Assembly: GCF_000380125.1 (NCBI RefSeq) | Contig: NZ_KB904579.1 | Span: 142,550-206,549, forward strand | Reading direction: 5' to 3' | Origin: Streptococcus ovis DSM 16829 | GTDB lineage: Bacteria; Bacillota; Bacilli; Lactobacillales; Streptococcaceae | DNA: 64,000 bases | Shown here: in pieces, positions 18,761-27,493 of the stretch | Position numbering within the stretch: position 1 is the stretch's first letter | How the letters are laid out: every line of letters starts with the position of its first letter | Notes under the pieces: model-generated | Database searches by the model: none | What the model was told of the DNA's origin: nothing | The model's input: the letters and a program-made list of their open reading frames with translations, nothing else | Translations under genes and position numbers: made by a program

Positions 18761-18831
18761 AGATTTCTCCCTATAATTATTTTTTCCATAATAACTTTTA
18801 AACAAAATACAATCCAGGCAATTTGAAAAGA

Positions 18832-19656
18832 TTAGTTTTTTAATTTTCGAGCTAAGCTCTTACTATTTGCCAGAATAGTTGAAATTTTATCTGTCTCTCC
18901 TTGAATAAGATTCAAGTATAGCAGGTCAGTAATCAGAAGGGAATTATTTCTTGAGGTAATGGCCCCAACACGCAGTTCATGCTCATGGCGTGGAATTTTA
19001 AAAAGGTAGTCTGCATATTTATCTAGATTCGTCTTCCCTATACCTGTAATAGCAATGGTTTTTGCTCCAGACGCCTGAGCAAATTTTAAGGGCTCAATCA
19101 CTTCTTTTGTACTACCTTCATAACTAATCCCAAATGCTAAATCTCCCGGCTGAATTGAGGCAACACTAGCAAGTTGAATATGGGCATCTTGAACATAGAC
19201 ACAACTTTTCCCAATTCGATTGAGTTTATAGTAAAAATCGCTACAAACAATGCCCGATGCACCAACTCCGAATAAGTAGATGGTTTTAGCCTCTTTTAGT
19301 TTCTGACTACTTTTTTCTAGAAGTTCAAAGTCCAACATTCCAATAGTTTGCTGAACAGAGACATTCATGGTAACCGCTAATTTTGCAGTTAGCAAGCTAC
19401 CATCATCCGTAGAATCTATTCTCGCATCCAAAACATCGTCATAATGCGTTTTTGCCAGTTCAAGTTTAAATTTATTGAAAGTTGAGTAACCTAACTTTCT
19501 ACTCAACCGACTAATAGTTGCCGGGGAAACTCCAACTTCTTCTGCTAATTGCTGAATGCTGAGATTTTCAATTTCTTTAGTAAATTCATTGATGTATTGG
19601 AGGACTTTTTGCTCCTTTGGACTAAGTCCTTCCAGTCCATATTGTAGAGGATTCAT
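18832..19656 (-). CDS. murR: RpiR/MurR-family regulator of MurNAc use
   Basis: 274 residues. An N-terminal RpiR helix-turn-helix (about residues 1-78, with QQLAEEVGVSPATISRLSRKLG) is followed by a SIS sugar-phosphate domain (IYLFGVGASG, GISYEGSTKE). The ATG at 19656 with GAAGGAA upstream fits the family; the upstream part of the open frame is AT-rich promoter DNA. Divergence from murQ-murP-mupG indicates a MurNAc-6-phosphate-responsive regulator. Two GAAA..TTTC palindromes in the shared promoter are likely operators. Confidence 0.85.
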   Translation of the reverse strand: MNPLQYGLEGLSPKEQKVLQYINEFTKEIENLSIQQLAEEVGVSPATISRLSRKLGYSTFNKFKLELAKTHYDDVLDARIDSTDDGSLLTAKLAVTMNVSVQQTIGMLDFELLEKSSQKLKEAKTIYLFGVGASGIVCSDFYYKLNRIGKSCVYVQDAHIQLASVASIQPGDLAFGISYEGSTKEVIEPLKFAQASGAKTIAITGIGKTNLDKYADYLFKIPRHEHELRVGAITSRNNSLLITDLLYLNLIQGETDKISTILANSKSLARKLKN

Positions 19657-19675
19657 ATGTATTCCTTCGATTTTT

Positions 19676-19720
19676 GAAAAAATATTTCTTTTTTTAATTA
19701 TTATATTGAAAATATATTTC
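19676..19720. promoter_or_regulatory. Paired MurR-like operators
   Basis: GAAAAAATATTTC at 19676-19688 and GAAAATATATTTC at 19708-19720, with centres 32 bp (about three helix turns) apart. The second lies inside the murQ promoter. Two spaced copies suit cooperative dimers; the assignment to MurR is inferred from position. Confidence 0.6.
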
Positions 19721-19734
19721 TTTGGTTGTATAAT
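19706..19734 (+). promoter_or_regulatory. murQPG promoter
   Basis: TTGAAA, 17 bp, TATAAT. GAAAGGAT precedes the murQ ATG. Confidence 0.75.
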
Positions 19735-19742
19735 ACAATTAT

Positions 19743-19756
19743 AGCAAACGTTTACA
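19743..19756. promoter_or_regulatory. cre box downstream of the murQ start site
   Basis: Minus strand TGTAAACGTTTGCT fully fits the catabolite-responsive consensus TGNAANCGNWNNCW. It lies just after the expected +1, so CcpA would act as a roadblock. Fits glucose repression of MurNAc use. Confidence 0.75.
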
Positions 19757-19778
19757 AAAATAGAAAGGATGAAATGCA

Positions 19779-20693
19779 ATGAGCATTGCTCAATTAGATA
19801 CTGAACAAAAAAATCCCCAATCTGATGCTATCGAAGAGATGAGCATTGAAGATATCACAGCTTATATCAACCGTGAAGATCAACAGGTTGCAGGCGCTGT
19901 TGAAAAAAGTTTAACTTCAATTAACAATGCTATCGCGCTGGTTGTCACTACTTTACGATCCGGTGGGCGATTACTATACATAGGTGCAGGAACTTCTGGA
20001 CGACTAGGCATTCTAGATGCCTCAGAATGCCCACCTACTTATGGAGTACCACGTGATTTGGTTCAAGGGTTGATTGCCGGTGGAAAGGAAGCTATTCAAG
20101 TGGCTCAGGAGGGGGCAGAAGATGATGAGGAAGCAGCAATTCGAGATTTACAACATATCGATTTTTCTAGTAGGGATATGTTGATTGGCCTTGCAGCTTC
20201 TGGTAGAACTCCATATGTTCTTTCTGCATTACAATACGCTCAATCAATTGGTGCTAAAACCAGCTCCATCTCTTGTGTATTTCGTGCGGCAATTTCACAG
20301 TTCGCGGATGCTCCAATTGAAGTCCTAGTTGGCCCCGAAGTTATAACAGGTTCTAGTCGTATGAAGGCAGGAACTGCCCAAAAGATGATTCTCAATATGA
20401 TTTCAACAACTGCGATGATTCAATTAGGTAAAATTTATAAAGGCTACATGGTAGATGTACAACCTACCAATCAAAAGTTGGTAGAACGAGCACTATACAT
20501 TATCCAGCAAACAACTGCTTGTGATAAAGAGGAGGCAGAATCCGTTTTTCAAGCTGCAGATAAAAATGTGAAACTAGCTATACTTATGCAACTGAGTGGA
20601 CTTTCCAAGCAGGAAAGTAATTTGCTCCTTCAAGAAAAACAGGGAAATGTGGCATTAGCCATCAAAAAAATATTACATCAGGAGGAAAAATAA
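19779..20693 (+). CDS. murQ: N-acetylmuramic acid 6-phosphate etherase
   Basis: 304 residues. It removes the lactyl ether from MurNAc-6-P to give GlcNAc-6-P, feeding NagA and NagB. The SIS domain with YIGAGTSGRLG near residue 68, ECPPTYG and the TGSSRMKAGTAQK substrate loop are classic MurQ. First gene of murQ-murP-mupG; murP starts 1 nt after its stop. Confidence 0.96.
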   Translation: MSIAQLDTEQKNPQSDAIEEMSIEDITAYINREDQQVAGAVEKSLTSINNAIALVVTTLRSGGRLLYIGAGTSGRLGILDASECPPTYGVPRDLVQGLIAGGKEAIQVAQEGAEDDEEAAIRDLQHIDFSSRDMLIGLAASGRTPYVLSALQYAQSIGAKTSSISCVFRAAISQFADAPIEVLVGPEVITGSSRMKAGTAQKMILNMISTTAMIQLGKIYKGYMVDVQPTNQKLVERALYIIQQTTACDKEEAESVFQAADKNVKLAILMQLSGLSKQESNLLLQEKQGNVALAIKKILHQEEK

Positions 20694-20694
20694 T

Positions 20695-22116
20695 ATGGAC
20701 TTCGCACTGGTTAGTCAACAGATTCTAGAAAATGTTGGTGGAAAATCAAATATATTAGGAAACATCGTCTGCATGACTCGCTTGCGCTTGCAACTTCGTG
20801 ACCGAGCATTGGTGAATCTTGAAAAATTAAAAAATATTGAAGGAGTTTTGGGAGTTGTCGAAGCAGATACTTTACAAATCGTCTTTGGTCCCGGTACTGT
20901 CAACAAAGTTGGCGAAGCATTTGCTAATTTGACAGGACTCAGTCTAGGCAGTATTGATGAGAATTTAGGAGCAGTAGACTTAGCTACTACCAATAAAGCT
21001 ATTAATAAGCAAAAACATGATAAACCTTTGCAACGTTTCTTACAGCGAATTGCTAATATTTTCATTCCTTTACTCCCAGGTATCATTGCTGCAGGTTTGA
21101 TTAACGGTGTATCTAACGTTATTAACGTTACTTCTCAGAATGCTTTTGCCATGGAATGGTGGTACCAATGTATTCGTACCATGGGCTGGGGATTATTTAC
21201 TTTCCTACCAATTTATGTTGGAATGAATGCTGCAAAAGAATTCCGCGGAACACCTATTTTAGGTGCGATTGGTGGTGCGATGTCTGTCGCAGTACCTTCT
21301 ATGCCTCTTTTAACTATGATTGATGAAAAAGCGATTATTTTACCTTTTGTAGATAAAGCATTTGCTCCGGGTGCTGGAGGGCTCTTGGCAGCACTTTTTG
21401 TCGGTATTTTCTTTGCTTATCTTGAAAGAGGGATTCGCAAATTCATGCCAAGTTTCTTAGATACTTTCTTAACACCATTGTGTACTGTCATTATAGGTAG
21501 TCTTTTAGCTTTATTAATTCTCCAACCACTTGGGGATTTCTTAACAACTGGTATTTACTCTAGTCTAAATTTTGTCTATGAAAAATTAGGTATTCTTGGT
21601 GGTTATTTGTTATCAGCTGGCTTCTTACCATTAGTCTCTGTCGGATTGCACCAAGCTCTTACTCCTATTCATGTCCTTTTAAATAATCCTGATGGGCCAA
21701 CACAGGGAATCAACTATCTCCTTCCGATTTTGATGATGGCAGGTGGTGGTCAAGTAGGTGCTGGATTAGCACTCTATCTCAAAACTAAAAACCAAAAACT
21801 TAAACAATTGACACGTGATTCCCTACCTGTTGGTATCCTAGGTATTGGAGAACCTATGATGTATGCCGTAACTCTTCCTCTAGGAAAACCGTTCTTGACA
21901 GCCTGTCTGGGTTCCGGATTTGGTGGTGCTTTGGCCGTCCTCTTTCATTTAGGCACTGTATCTCAAGGTGTATCAGGACTTTTTGGAATGCTTATCATGG
22001 TTCCAGGGACACAAATTCAATTTATCATTGCCATGATTGGAGCATATATCGGAGGGTTCATCCTGACTTGGTTCTTTGGTGTAGATGAAAAACGAATTAA
22101 TGAAATCTATGGATAA
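20695..22116 (+). CDS. murP: PTS EIIBC transporter for MurNAc or MurNAc-GlcNAc
   Basis: 473 residues. An N-terminal EIIB domain with the phosphorylated cysteine in NIVCMTRLRL (near residue 24), a charged linker, then an EIIC membrane domain of about ten segments with the GIGEPMMYAVTLP motif. No EIIA domain is present, so phosphate must come from a separate EIIA. In S. aureus the homolog takes up MurNAc-GlcNAc; the mupG gene next door supports the same substrate here. Confidence 0.9.
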   Translation: MDFALVSQQILENVGGKSNILGNIVCMTRLRLQLRDRALVNLEKLKNIEGVLGVVEADTLQIVFGPGTVNKVGEAFANLTGLSLGSIDENLGAVDLATTNKAINKQKHDKPLQRFLQRIANIFIPLLPGIIAAGLINGVSNVINVTSQNAFAMEWWYQCIRTMGWGLFTFLPIYVGMNAAKEFRGTPILGAIGGAMSVAVPSMPLLTMIDEKAIILPFVDKAFAPGAGGLLAALFVGIFFAYLERGIRKFMPSFLDTFLTPLCTVIIGSLLALLILQPLGDFLTTGIYSSLNFVYEKLGILGGYLLSAGFLPLVSVGLHQALTPIHVLLNNPDGPTQGINYLLPILMMAGGGQVGAGLALYLKTKNQKLKQLTRDSLPVGILGIGEPMMYAVTLPLGKPFLTACLGSGFGGALAVLFHLGTVSQGVSGLFGMLIMVPGTQIQFIIAMIGAYIGGFILTWFFGVDEKRINEIYG

Positions 22117-23137
22117 GAAATTTTCTAGTTGTCTAGGTTTCTCCATCTATCCATCAAATTCCCTGGAAGATAGTTTAACTTGGATAGAAGCGTATGCGAA
22201 AGCTGGTTTTTCTTTCGCATTCTCCTCTCTCAATATCCCAGAGGCAACAAAAGATACTAGTCATTTAAAAAAGTTACTTCAAAGCTGTCAAAGGCACAAA
22301 ATTTCTGTATTTGTGGATATCAATCGGCAAAGTCTGGACAATTACGGTAAAGATGGTTTGGCAGAATTAGGCATTGAAGCCCTGAGATTTGATGATGGGA
22401 TTTCTGTTCAAGAAATGGCAGAGCTCTCAAAATATTTCTTCATTGTTCTCAATGCTTCTACCTTGACAAAGGAACTCATTGTAGATTTAATGGAGGTAGG
22501 TGTAGATTTAAAACAGGTGATTGCCTGTCATAATTATTATCCAAAGCCTTACACTGGACTGAGCCTTAATAAAGTGAAAGAAATGAATGAACAACTTCAC
22601 CAATATGATATTCCAGTTATATCCTTTATCGCGGGACAAGAAAAGCGCCTTCCTATTTTTGAAGGCTTACCAACCATAGAAAGTCATCGTCAAATGCCTC
22701 CTTTACTGGCAGCCTTAGAAAGCTTGATAGCTGGTAAATCAGACTACATCTGTGTAGGCGATAATGCCCTATCTGAAAACTCGCTCACTTTGCTGTACTA
22801 TCTGAGTCAGGGAGTGGTGCCTCTTTTGACTAATCTTCCCGAAAATCTAAAAGGGATTATCTTTGAAAATCGTCAAGATAATAGTGATTATGTTATCCGT
22901 GCTGCTACTTCTCGCCAACAGTTAAAAAATTTAACATTTGAAGGCGAAACTAAGTTACGCCATCGTGGAGACATTGTCATTGCAAATGAAAAATTCCTCC
23001 GCTACCAGAATGAATTAGAGATTTGCTTGACTGATTTACCGCAAGATGAACGTCAAACAATTGTTGGACAGATTCAACCTGACAGTTTGGGCTTACTTAA
23101 TTTCATTCAAGGAGGAAGCAAATTTACATTTATCTAG
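22109..23137 (+). CDS. mupG: 6-phospho-N-acetylmuramidase (DUF871)
   Basis: About 342 residues. DUF871/MupG proteins are cytoplasmic glycosidases that split MurNAc-6P-GlcNAc after PTS uptake. A TIM-barrel N-terminal part (LGFSIYPSNS, HNYYPKPYTGLS) is followed by a smaller C-terminal domain with DIVIANEKF and QPDSLGLLNFI. The start overlaps the end of murP; ATGs at 22100 and 22109 are equally possible and neither has a clear ribosome site, pointing to coupling. Confidence 0.88.
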   Translation: MDKKFSSCLGFSIYPSNSLEDSLTWIEAYAKAGFSFAFSSLNIPEATKDTSHLKKLLQSCQRHKISVFVDINRQSLDNYGKDGLAELGIEALRFDDGISVQEMAELSKYFFIVLNASTLTKELIVDLMEVGVDLKQVIACHNYYPKPYTGLSLNKVKEMNEQLHQYDIPVISFIAGQEKRLPIFEGLPTIESHRQMPPLLAALESLIAGKSDYICVGDNALSENSLTLLYYLSQGVVPLLTNLPENLKGIIFENRQDNSDYVIRAATSRQQLKNLTFEGETKLRHRGDIVIANEKFLRYQNELEICLTDLPQDERQTIVGQIQPDSLGLLNFIQGGSKFTFI

Positions 23138-23178
23138 AACAAAGAAAGAGTCTGATACAAAATAGTTCTCAGTCACAC

Positions 23179-23217
23179 AAAAGCTAGAGATTCCAAATAG
23201 TGGAACTCTAGCTTTTT
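23179..23217 (+). terminator. murQPG operon terminator
   Basis: AAAAGCTAGAG and TCCA pair with TGGA and TCTAGCTTTTT; the T-tract follows on the plus strand. Confidence 0.85.
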
Positions 23218-23307
23218 AATTTTATGTCCTTTCATCATTAATTTTATTATCAGTATTACAAATGTAAATCCTTATTTCATTACTCGTACCTTCCATTAAT
23301 TTACAAA

Positions 23308-23331
23308 AAAGCCACTATAGTCAGCGGCTTT
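23308..23331 (-). terminator. Terminator of the PatB-like gene
   Basis: AAAGCC pairs with GGCTTT, followed on the minus strand by a T-run. Confidence 0.75.
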
Positions 23332-23339
23332 CCTCACCC

Positions 23340-24503
23340 TCATCTTCCAAACACACGAACAATTCGGTTGCAGGCTTCGGCAACTGTTTCGAATGGTGCT
23401 GCTGCATTAAAGCGGGCGTGTAGTTTACCTTCGGGACCAAAGGTAACTCCATCGTTCATTACAACTTTAGCTTGCTTTACTAATTTTTCTTGAACTTCTT
23501 CATTGGTCAATCCGTAAGCAGAGAAATCTAGCCAAACGAGGTAGGTTCCTTCTGGTTTCATAACGCGAATCTTCGTTTTTTCTGTGAGTGTCTGGAAGAC
23601 ATAGTCAATGTTTTTTTCTAATACGACCTTTAATTCTTCTAACCATGGTTTACCATATCGATACGCGGCTTCTGTTGCCAACAAACCTACCGTAGGAATT
23701 TCATGCTGATTATTGGCCAGTTGTTGGGTTGTAAATTTCTGCCGTAATGTAGAATTTTCAATGATGGCAAAGCTATTCTTTGTACCCGCGATGTTGAAAG
23801 TTTTTGTCGCTGAGGCTAATACAATGGCAAAGTTTTTGAAATCAGGTGATAATGTATTAAAACTATGGTGCTTATTTCCAAATAGAACTAAATCTTGATG
23901 GATTTCATCTGCTACCAGTAGGACACCATGTTTCTGACAGAGTTCCCCAATCCGGAGCAACTCTTCTTTTGTCCAAACTCGACCACCAGGATTGTGAGGA
24001 TTACAAAGCAGGTATAGCTTGACATCGTGTTCGATAATGTCTTTTTCCAACTGATCAAAGTCAATTTCAAGGTGATGATTGCGTTCCACCAATGGAGAAA
24101 CCACCAACTGACGGTGATTTAAGCGAACAGAGCGGGCAAAAGGTGGATAGAGAGGCGTTTGAATCAACACAGCATCTCCTATTTCCGTAAAAGCTTGAAT
24201 AGCCACGGAAATAGCAGGTACGACTGCCTCAATGAGTACGACTGCCTCTCTTGCGACTTCATAACCATGTTCATTCTTTTCCCAATCTAAAATGGCTTGA
24301 TAAAGCTCTTCGCGCTCTTGTGGATAACCAAAAATATGTTCTTCTGCATATACTCGTAGTGTTTCTCTAATTTCTGGCACAGGTAGGAAATCCATGTCTG
24401 CCACCCACATTTGTAATAGCTCTCGATCTTCTTCACTCGCAAACCATTTTTTGGAATGCTGGCCAAAGCGATTAGGTCGCGTTGTAAAATCATATGTCGT
24501 CAT
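23340..24503 (-). CDS. MalY/PatB-type cystathionine beta-lyase (aminotransferase fold)
   Basis: 387 residues of PLP fold-type I. LLCNPHNPGGRVW near residue 160, VLLVADEIHQDL and the PLP-lysine segment LASATKTFNIAG are diagnostic for the MalY/PatB branch, which carries out C-S beta-elimination on cystathionine or cysteine. It follows the Cys/Met-metabolism enzyme gene by 1 nt, so the two form a sulfur amino acid unit. Confidence 0.88.
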   Translation of the reverse strand: MTTYDFTTRPNRFGQHSKKWFASEEDRELLQMWVADMDFLPVPEIRETLRVYAEEHIFGYPQEREELYQAILDWEKNEHGYEVAREAVVLIEAVVPAISVAIQAFTEIGDAVLIQTPLYPPFARSVRLNHRQLVVSPLVERNHHLEIDFDQLEKDIIEHDVKLYLLCNPHNPGGRVWTKEELLRIGELCQKHGVLLVADEIHQDLVLFGNKHHSFNTLSPDFKNFAIVLASATKTFNIAGTKNSFAIIENSTLRQKFTTQQLANNQHEIPTVGLLATEAAYRYGKPWLEELKVVLEKNIDYVFQTLTEKTKIRVMKPEGTYLVWLDFSAYGLTNEEVQEKLVKQAKVVMNDGVTFGPEGKLHARFNAAAPFETVAEACNRIVRVFGR

Positions 24504-24504
24504 C

Positions 24505-25596
24505 TTATGCCTCCAAAGCTGTTTTTAAATCTGCCACCAAGTCTGATACATCTTCGATACCAATCGAAATGCGAAGTAAATCGTCAGTCAATCCATAAGA
24601 ATATCGGACCTCAGCAGGGATATCTGCGTGTGTTTGAGTTGCAGGATAGGTAATTAAACTTTCCACACCACCAAGACTTTCTGCAAAAGTAAAGACCTGC
24701 AAACTGTTGATAATTTGAGGAATTCTTGTCTCATCCTGAACCTTAAAGGAAATCATGCCCCCCTTACCTGTATAATAAACTTCCTTCACTTCAGGATGCT
24801 CCTGTAAGAAGGCCGCAATCGCTTGTGCATTACGAGTAGACCGCTCCATACGAAGAGATAAGGTTTTCAAACCACGCATAAAAAGATAAGCATCTAAAGG
24901 CGATAGGGTCGGTCCTGTTGTATTTTGATCATAGAATAATTTGTCATAAATGGCTTGATTGCTCGTTACCAATACCCCTGCCAATACATCGTTGTGACCA
25001 GAAAGGTATTTTGTTGCTGAATGCAAGACAATATCCGCTCCCAGTGCAATCGGATTTTGGTAAATCGGGCTATAAAAGGTATTGTCAACAATCACAATAG
25101 CACCATGAGCGTGTGCTTTTTCCGAAACCGTTGCAATGTCAAATTCCACCATCAAAGGATTGGTTGGTGTCTCGATAAACACATAGTCTGTCTCATCCGA
25201 AATCGCAGCTAACATGTCTTCTTCCGTATTGGTATAGGTAAAGAAATAACGTCCTTTCTTTTCCTGCTCATGAAACCAACGAAATGACCCTCCATACAAA
25301 TCACGCGCCGCCACAATCCTTGATTGTTCTGGAAAGCTATTAAATAATAAAACCAATGCAGCCATGCCAGAACTCGTCACCAAGGCATAGTCTGCTTTTT
25401 CAATCTGCGCCAACGTTTTTTCTAGTGTCTGACGAGTTGGATTTTTCGTGCGGGTATAGTCAAACCCAGTCGATTGTCCAAATTCGGGATGTTGATAAGT
25501 CGTCGAAAGATGAATCGGTGAGATCAAAGCACCAGTTTTCTCATCCTCACGAATTCCTGTGTGAGCTAAAATTGTATCTAATTGATAATCTGTCAT
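24505..25596 (-). CDS. Cystathionine gamma-synthase/lyase family enzyme
   Basis: 363 residues of the Cys/Met-metabolism PLP family. YTRTKNPTR near residue 46, the GMAALV helix, IVDNTFYSP and the PLP lysine in HSATKYLSGHND are present. Sequence alone does not separate synthase (MetB) from lyase. The ATG at 25596 follows GGAGGAG. Pairs with the PatB-like lyase downstream. Confidence 0.88.
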   Translation of the reverse strand: MTDYQLDTILAHTGIREDEKTGALISPIHLSTTYQHPEFGQSTGFDYTRTKNPTRQTLEKTLAQIEKADYALVTSSGMAALVLLFNSFPEQSRIVAARDLYGGSFRWFHEQEKKGRYFFTYTNTEEDMLAAISDETDYVFIETPTNPLMVEFDIATVSEKAHAHGAIVIVDNTFYSPIYQNPIALGADIVLHSATKYLSGHNDVLAGVLVTSNQAIYDKLFYDQNTTGPTLSPLDAYLFMRGLKTLSLRMERSTRNAQAIAAFLQEHPEVKEVYYTGKGGMISFKVQDETRIPQIINSLQVFTFAESLGGVESLITYPATQTHADIPAEVRYSYGLTDDLLRISIGIEDVSDLVADLKTALEA

Positions 25597-25701
25597 ACTC
25601 TCCTCCAAAATACTATTCTCCTCATTTTATCACGATTAAAGGAGCTTGTTGGAGATTTTCCTGATATAATTTTTCAAATCAAGAGATAGGCAAAGACTAT
25701 G

Positions 25702-25729
25702 ATAAAAGAGACCTTTCTAGGTCTCTTAT
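25702..25729 (-). terminator. Terminator of the flippase-like gene
   Basis: AAGAGACC pairs with GGTCTCTT and is followed by TTAT on the minus strand; the stop codon of the gene touches the stem. Confidence 0.75.
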
Positions 25730-27360
25730 CACTCTAATTTGAATTTTCTACGTAAGGTTTGAGCCTTTGGCTTGCCAATAATGAAATCAATGGAATGACT
25801 CATTAGACTCATCATCGCGTAAGTTCCACCACCAAGAGCTCCCGACACTAACAAATGCATGACAGCAGGAATACGACCAGTGACAGGGTAAACCGCTTTG
25901 AGAATCACCTCAATGATACCCACTAGGAGAATCATGATAAGAGTTTGAGCACAAATCATGAGAGTCCTGCCAGCTAATAATTGAACATCCAAATCTGTAA
26001 TGTCAACCAGACGTTTAAACATCAGAACTATTGGCACCAACAAGCCAATCAAGGTCGAAATGAGTGGTCCATATGCATGGAACAGGAAGATGAACGGAAT
26101 TTGCAACACTAGCTTCACCACTACTCCATATAAGAAATACTTGACTGCATTTCTATTCTCAAAAAGAGCCTGAATCATAGGGGAGAGGACTGTATAAAGT
26201 CCTAAGACCAGTGTCGACATCATAGAAAGAATAAAGAGCCCTATCGCATCTTGATCAGGTAAATCGTAGAAAACTGTATACAGCGACTTGGATAAAAGAG
26301 TCGCTCCTGAAACAGCTGGTAACAGGAAGACCAGCAACATCGTCAAACTATCGACAATCAGCTTGGCAGAAGCTTTAGTGTTTTTCTTGACAAAATTCTC
26401 CGTCAAAAGCGGAATACCAACTCCACCAATAGCCGTTGCCACCGCAATCAAAATCATGATGACCTTATTCGGATTAGCTGTAAAGTAAGCATAGAGAATG
26501 TCGAGCTCATCCTGACTATGATTGGTAAAAATCTTCATGCTGTTGATAAAGGTGAATTGGTCAATCAACTGGAAAATTTGAATGGCAGAGCCCGTGATGA
26601 TAAAGGGAATGGCCTCCTTAAAGGTCTCCACCAAAATCGTTTTTGTATCAATTGTCTCATCTGTCTCTGGCACCTGCAAGATATGAGGCATAATGCCTGC
26701 TTTGATCAGATAATAAACCAAAATCCCAACACTCGCAATCATCCCAATAAAAGCCGCGAATGTCGATTGAATAACGGCCTCTACATAGTTACCAGACCCC
26801 AATTTCATAATGAAGAAAGTCGTAAGGAGCATCCAAATAACACGAACGATTTGCTCTGCCACTTGGCTAAGGGCATAGGGTTTCATATCGTTGAACCCTT
26901 GAAAAATACCCCGCATAACACTCATAGCTGGAAAGACCAGAACAGCCCACGATAGGCTATGCATCACTGGAATCAATCCCTTCCCCCCCCCAGAGAGACC
27001 CGCAAAAATCGGCGCACCAACGAACATGGTCAAAGCAAATCCTAATCCCAACAACAGCATCAGCACGAGAAAGCTACGAATGAGTTTGTAACTCATCTCA
27101 GGTTTTTCCATGGAATTATACTTGGAAATCTGCTTGGCCACTGCTACGTTCAGCCCTACTGTTGAAATCAGCAGGAACATAGCATAAATATTATACCCTT
27201 TGCTAAAGAGAGCATTGGCCTGAGGAGCCTGCGCTCCCATCCAAGTATACCAAGGGATAATGTAAATTGCCCCCAGTAACCGGCTGGCAAAATTCCCCAC
27301 TGTTAGCCAGAGAGTCCCTCGACGCATCTGGGCTTGTTGTTTGTTTTCTTCTTGTGACAT
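25729..27360 (-). CDS. Polysaccharide biosynthesis / lipid II flippase-like protein (MOP superfamily)
   Basis: 543 residues with about 14 membrane segments, the YtgP/Amj-associated MurJ-like group of the MOP exporters. Family members in streptococci (YtgP, also called MurJ) flip lipid II. The N-terminal MRRGTLWLTVGNFASRLLGA and the GVGIPLLTENF segment are typical. It is divergent from murE, whose product builds the lipid II peptide, which supports a cell-wall role. Confidence 0.85.
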   Translation of the reverse strand: MSQEENKQQAQMRRGTLWLTVGNFASRLLGAIYIIPWYTWMGAQAPQANALFSKGYNIYAMFLLISTVGLNVAVAKQISKYNSMEKPEMSYKLIRSFLVLMLLLGLGFALTMFVGAPIFAGLSGGGKGLIPVMHSLSWAVLVFPAMSVMRGIFQGFNDMKPYALSQVAEQIVRVIWMLLTTFFIMKLGSGNYVEAVIQSTFAAFIGMIASVGILVYYLIKAGIMPHILQVPETDETIDTKTILVETFKEAIPFIITGSAIQIFQLIDQFTFINSMKIFTNHSQDELDILYAYFTANPNKVIMILIAVATAIGGVGIPLLTENFVKKNTKASAKLIVDSLTMLLVFLLPAVSGATLLSKSLYTVFYDLPDQDAIGLFILSMMSTLVLGLYTVLSPMIQALFENRNAVKYFLYGVVVKLVLQIPFIFLFHAYGPLISTLIGLLVPIVLMFKRLVDITDLDVQLLAGRTLMICAQTLIMILLVGIIEVILKAVYPVTGRIPAVMHLLVSGALGGGTYAMMSLMSHSIDFIIGKPKAQTLRRKFKLE

Positions 27361-27458
27361 AATCTTTTCCTATTCGTAATTCTACTAACTAGTATAACAC
27401 CCTTTAGATTTTGTTACAAATCAAAATCTATGACTTTGAAAGAAAAGCAAGTAAAGAC

Positions 27459-27487
27459 TTGTCAAAGCCTCTCAATCGGTTTACAAT
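27459..27487 (+). promoter_or_regulatory. murE promoter, leaderless
   Basis: TTGTCA, 17 bp, TACAAT ending at 27487; the ATG follows after 6 nt. No Shine-Dalgarno is present. Confidence 0.6.
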
Positions 27488-27493
27488 AGAAGC

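Larger units (their letters stand above)
23138..23339. other. Intergenic region between mupG and the PatB-like gene
   Basis: Holds the mupG terminator and the opposing PatB terminator. The stretch at 23151-23175 (starting AGTCTGATACAAAATAG) faintly resembles the end of repeat B, but too weakly to call a copy. Nothing else is recognised. Confidence 0.5.

Noticed and set aside
23151-23175. Third copy of repeat B end
   Set aside because: Only scattered matches at one end; none of the internal stems is present.
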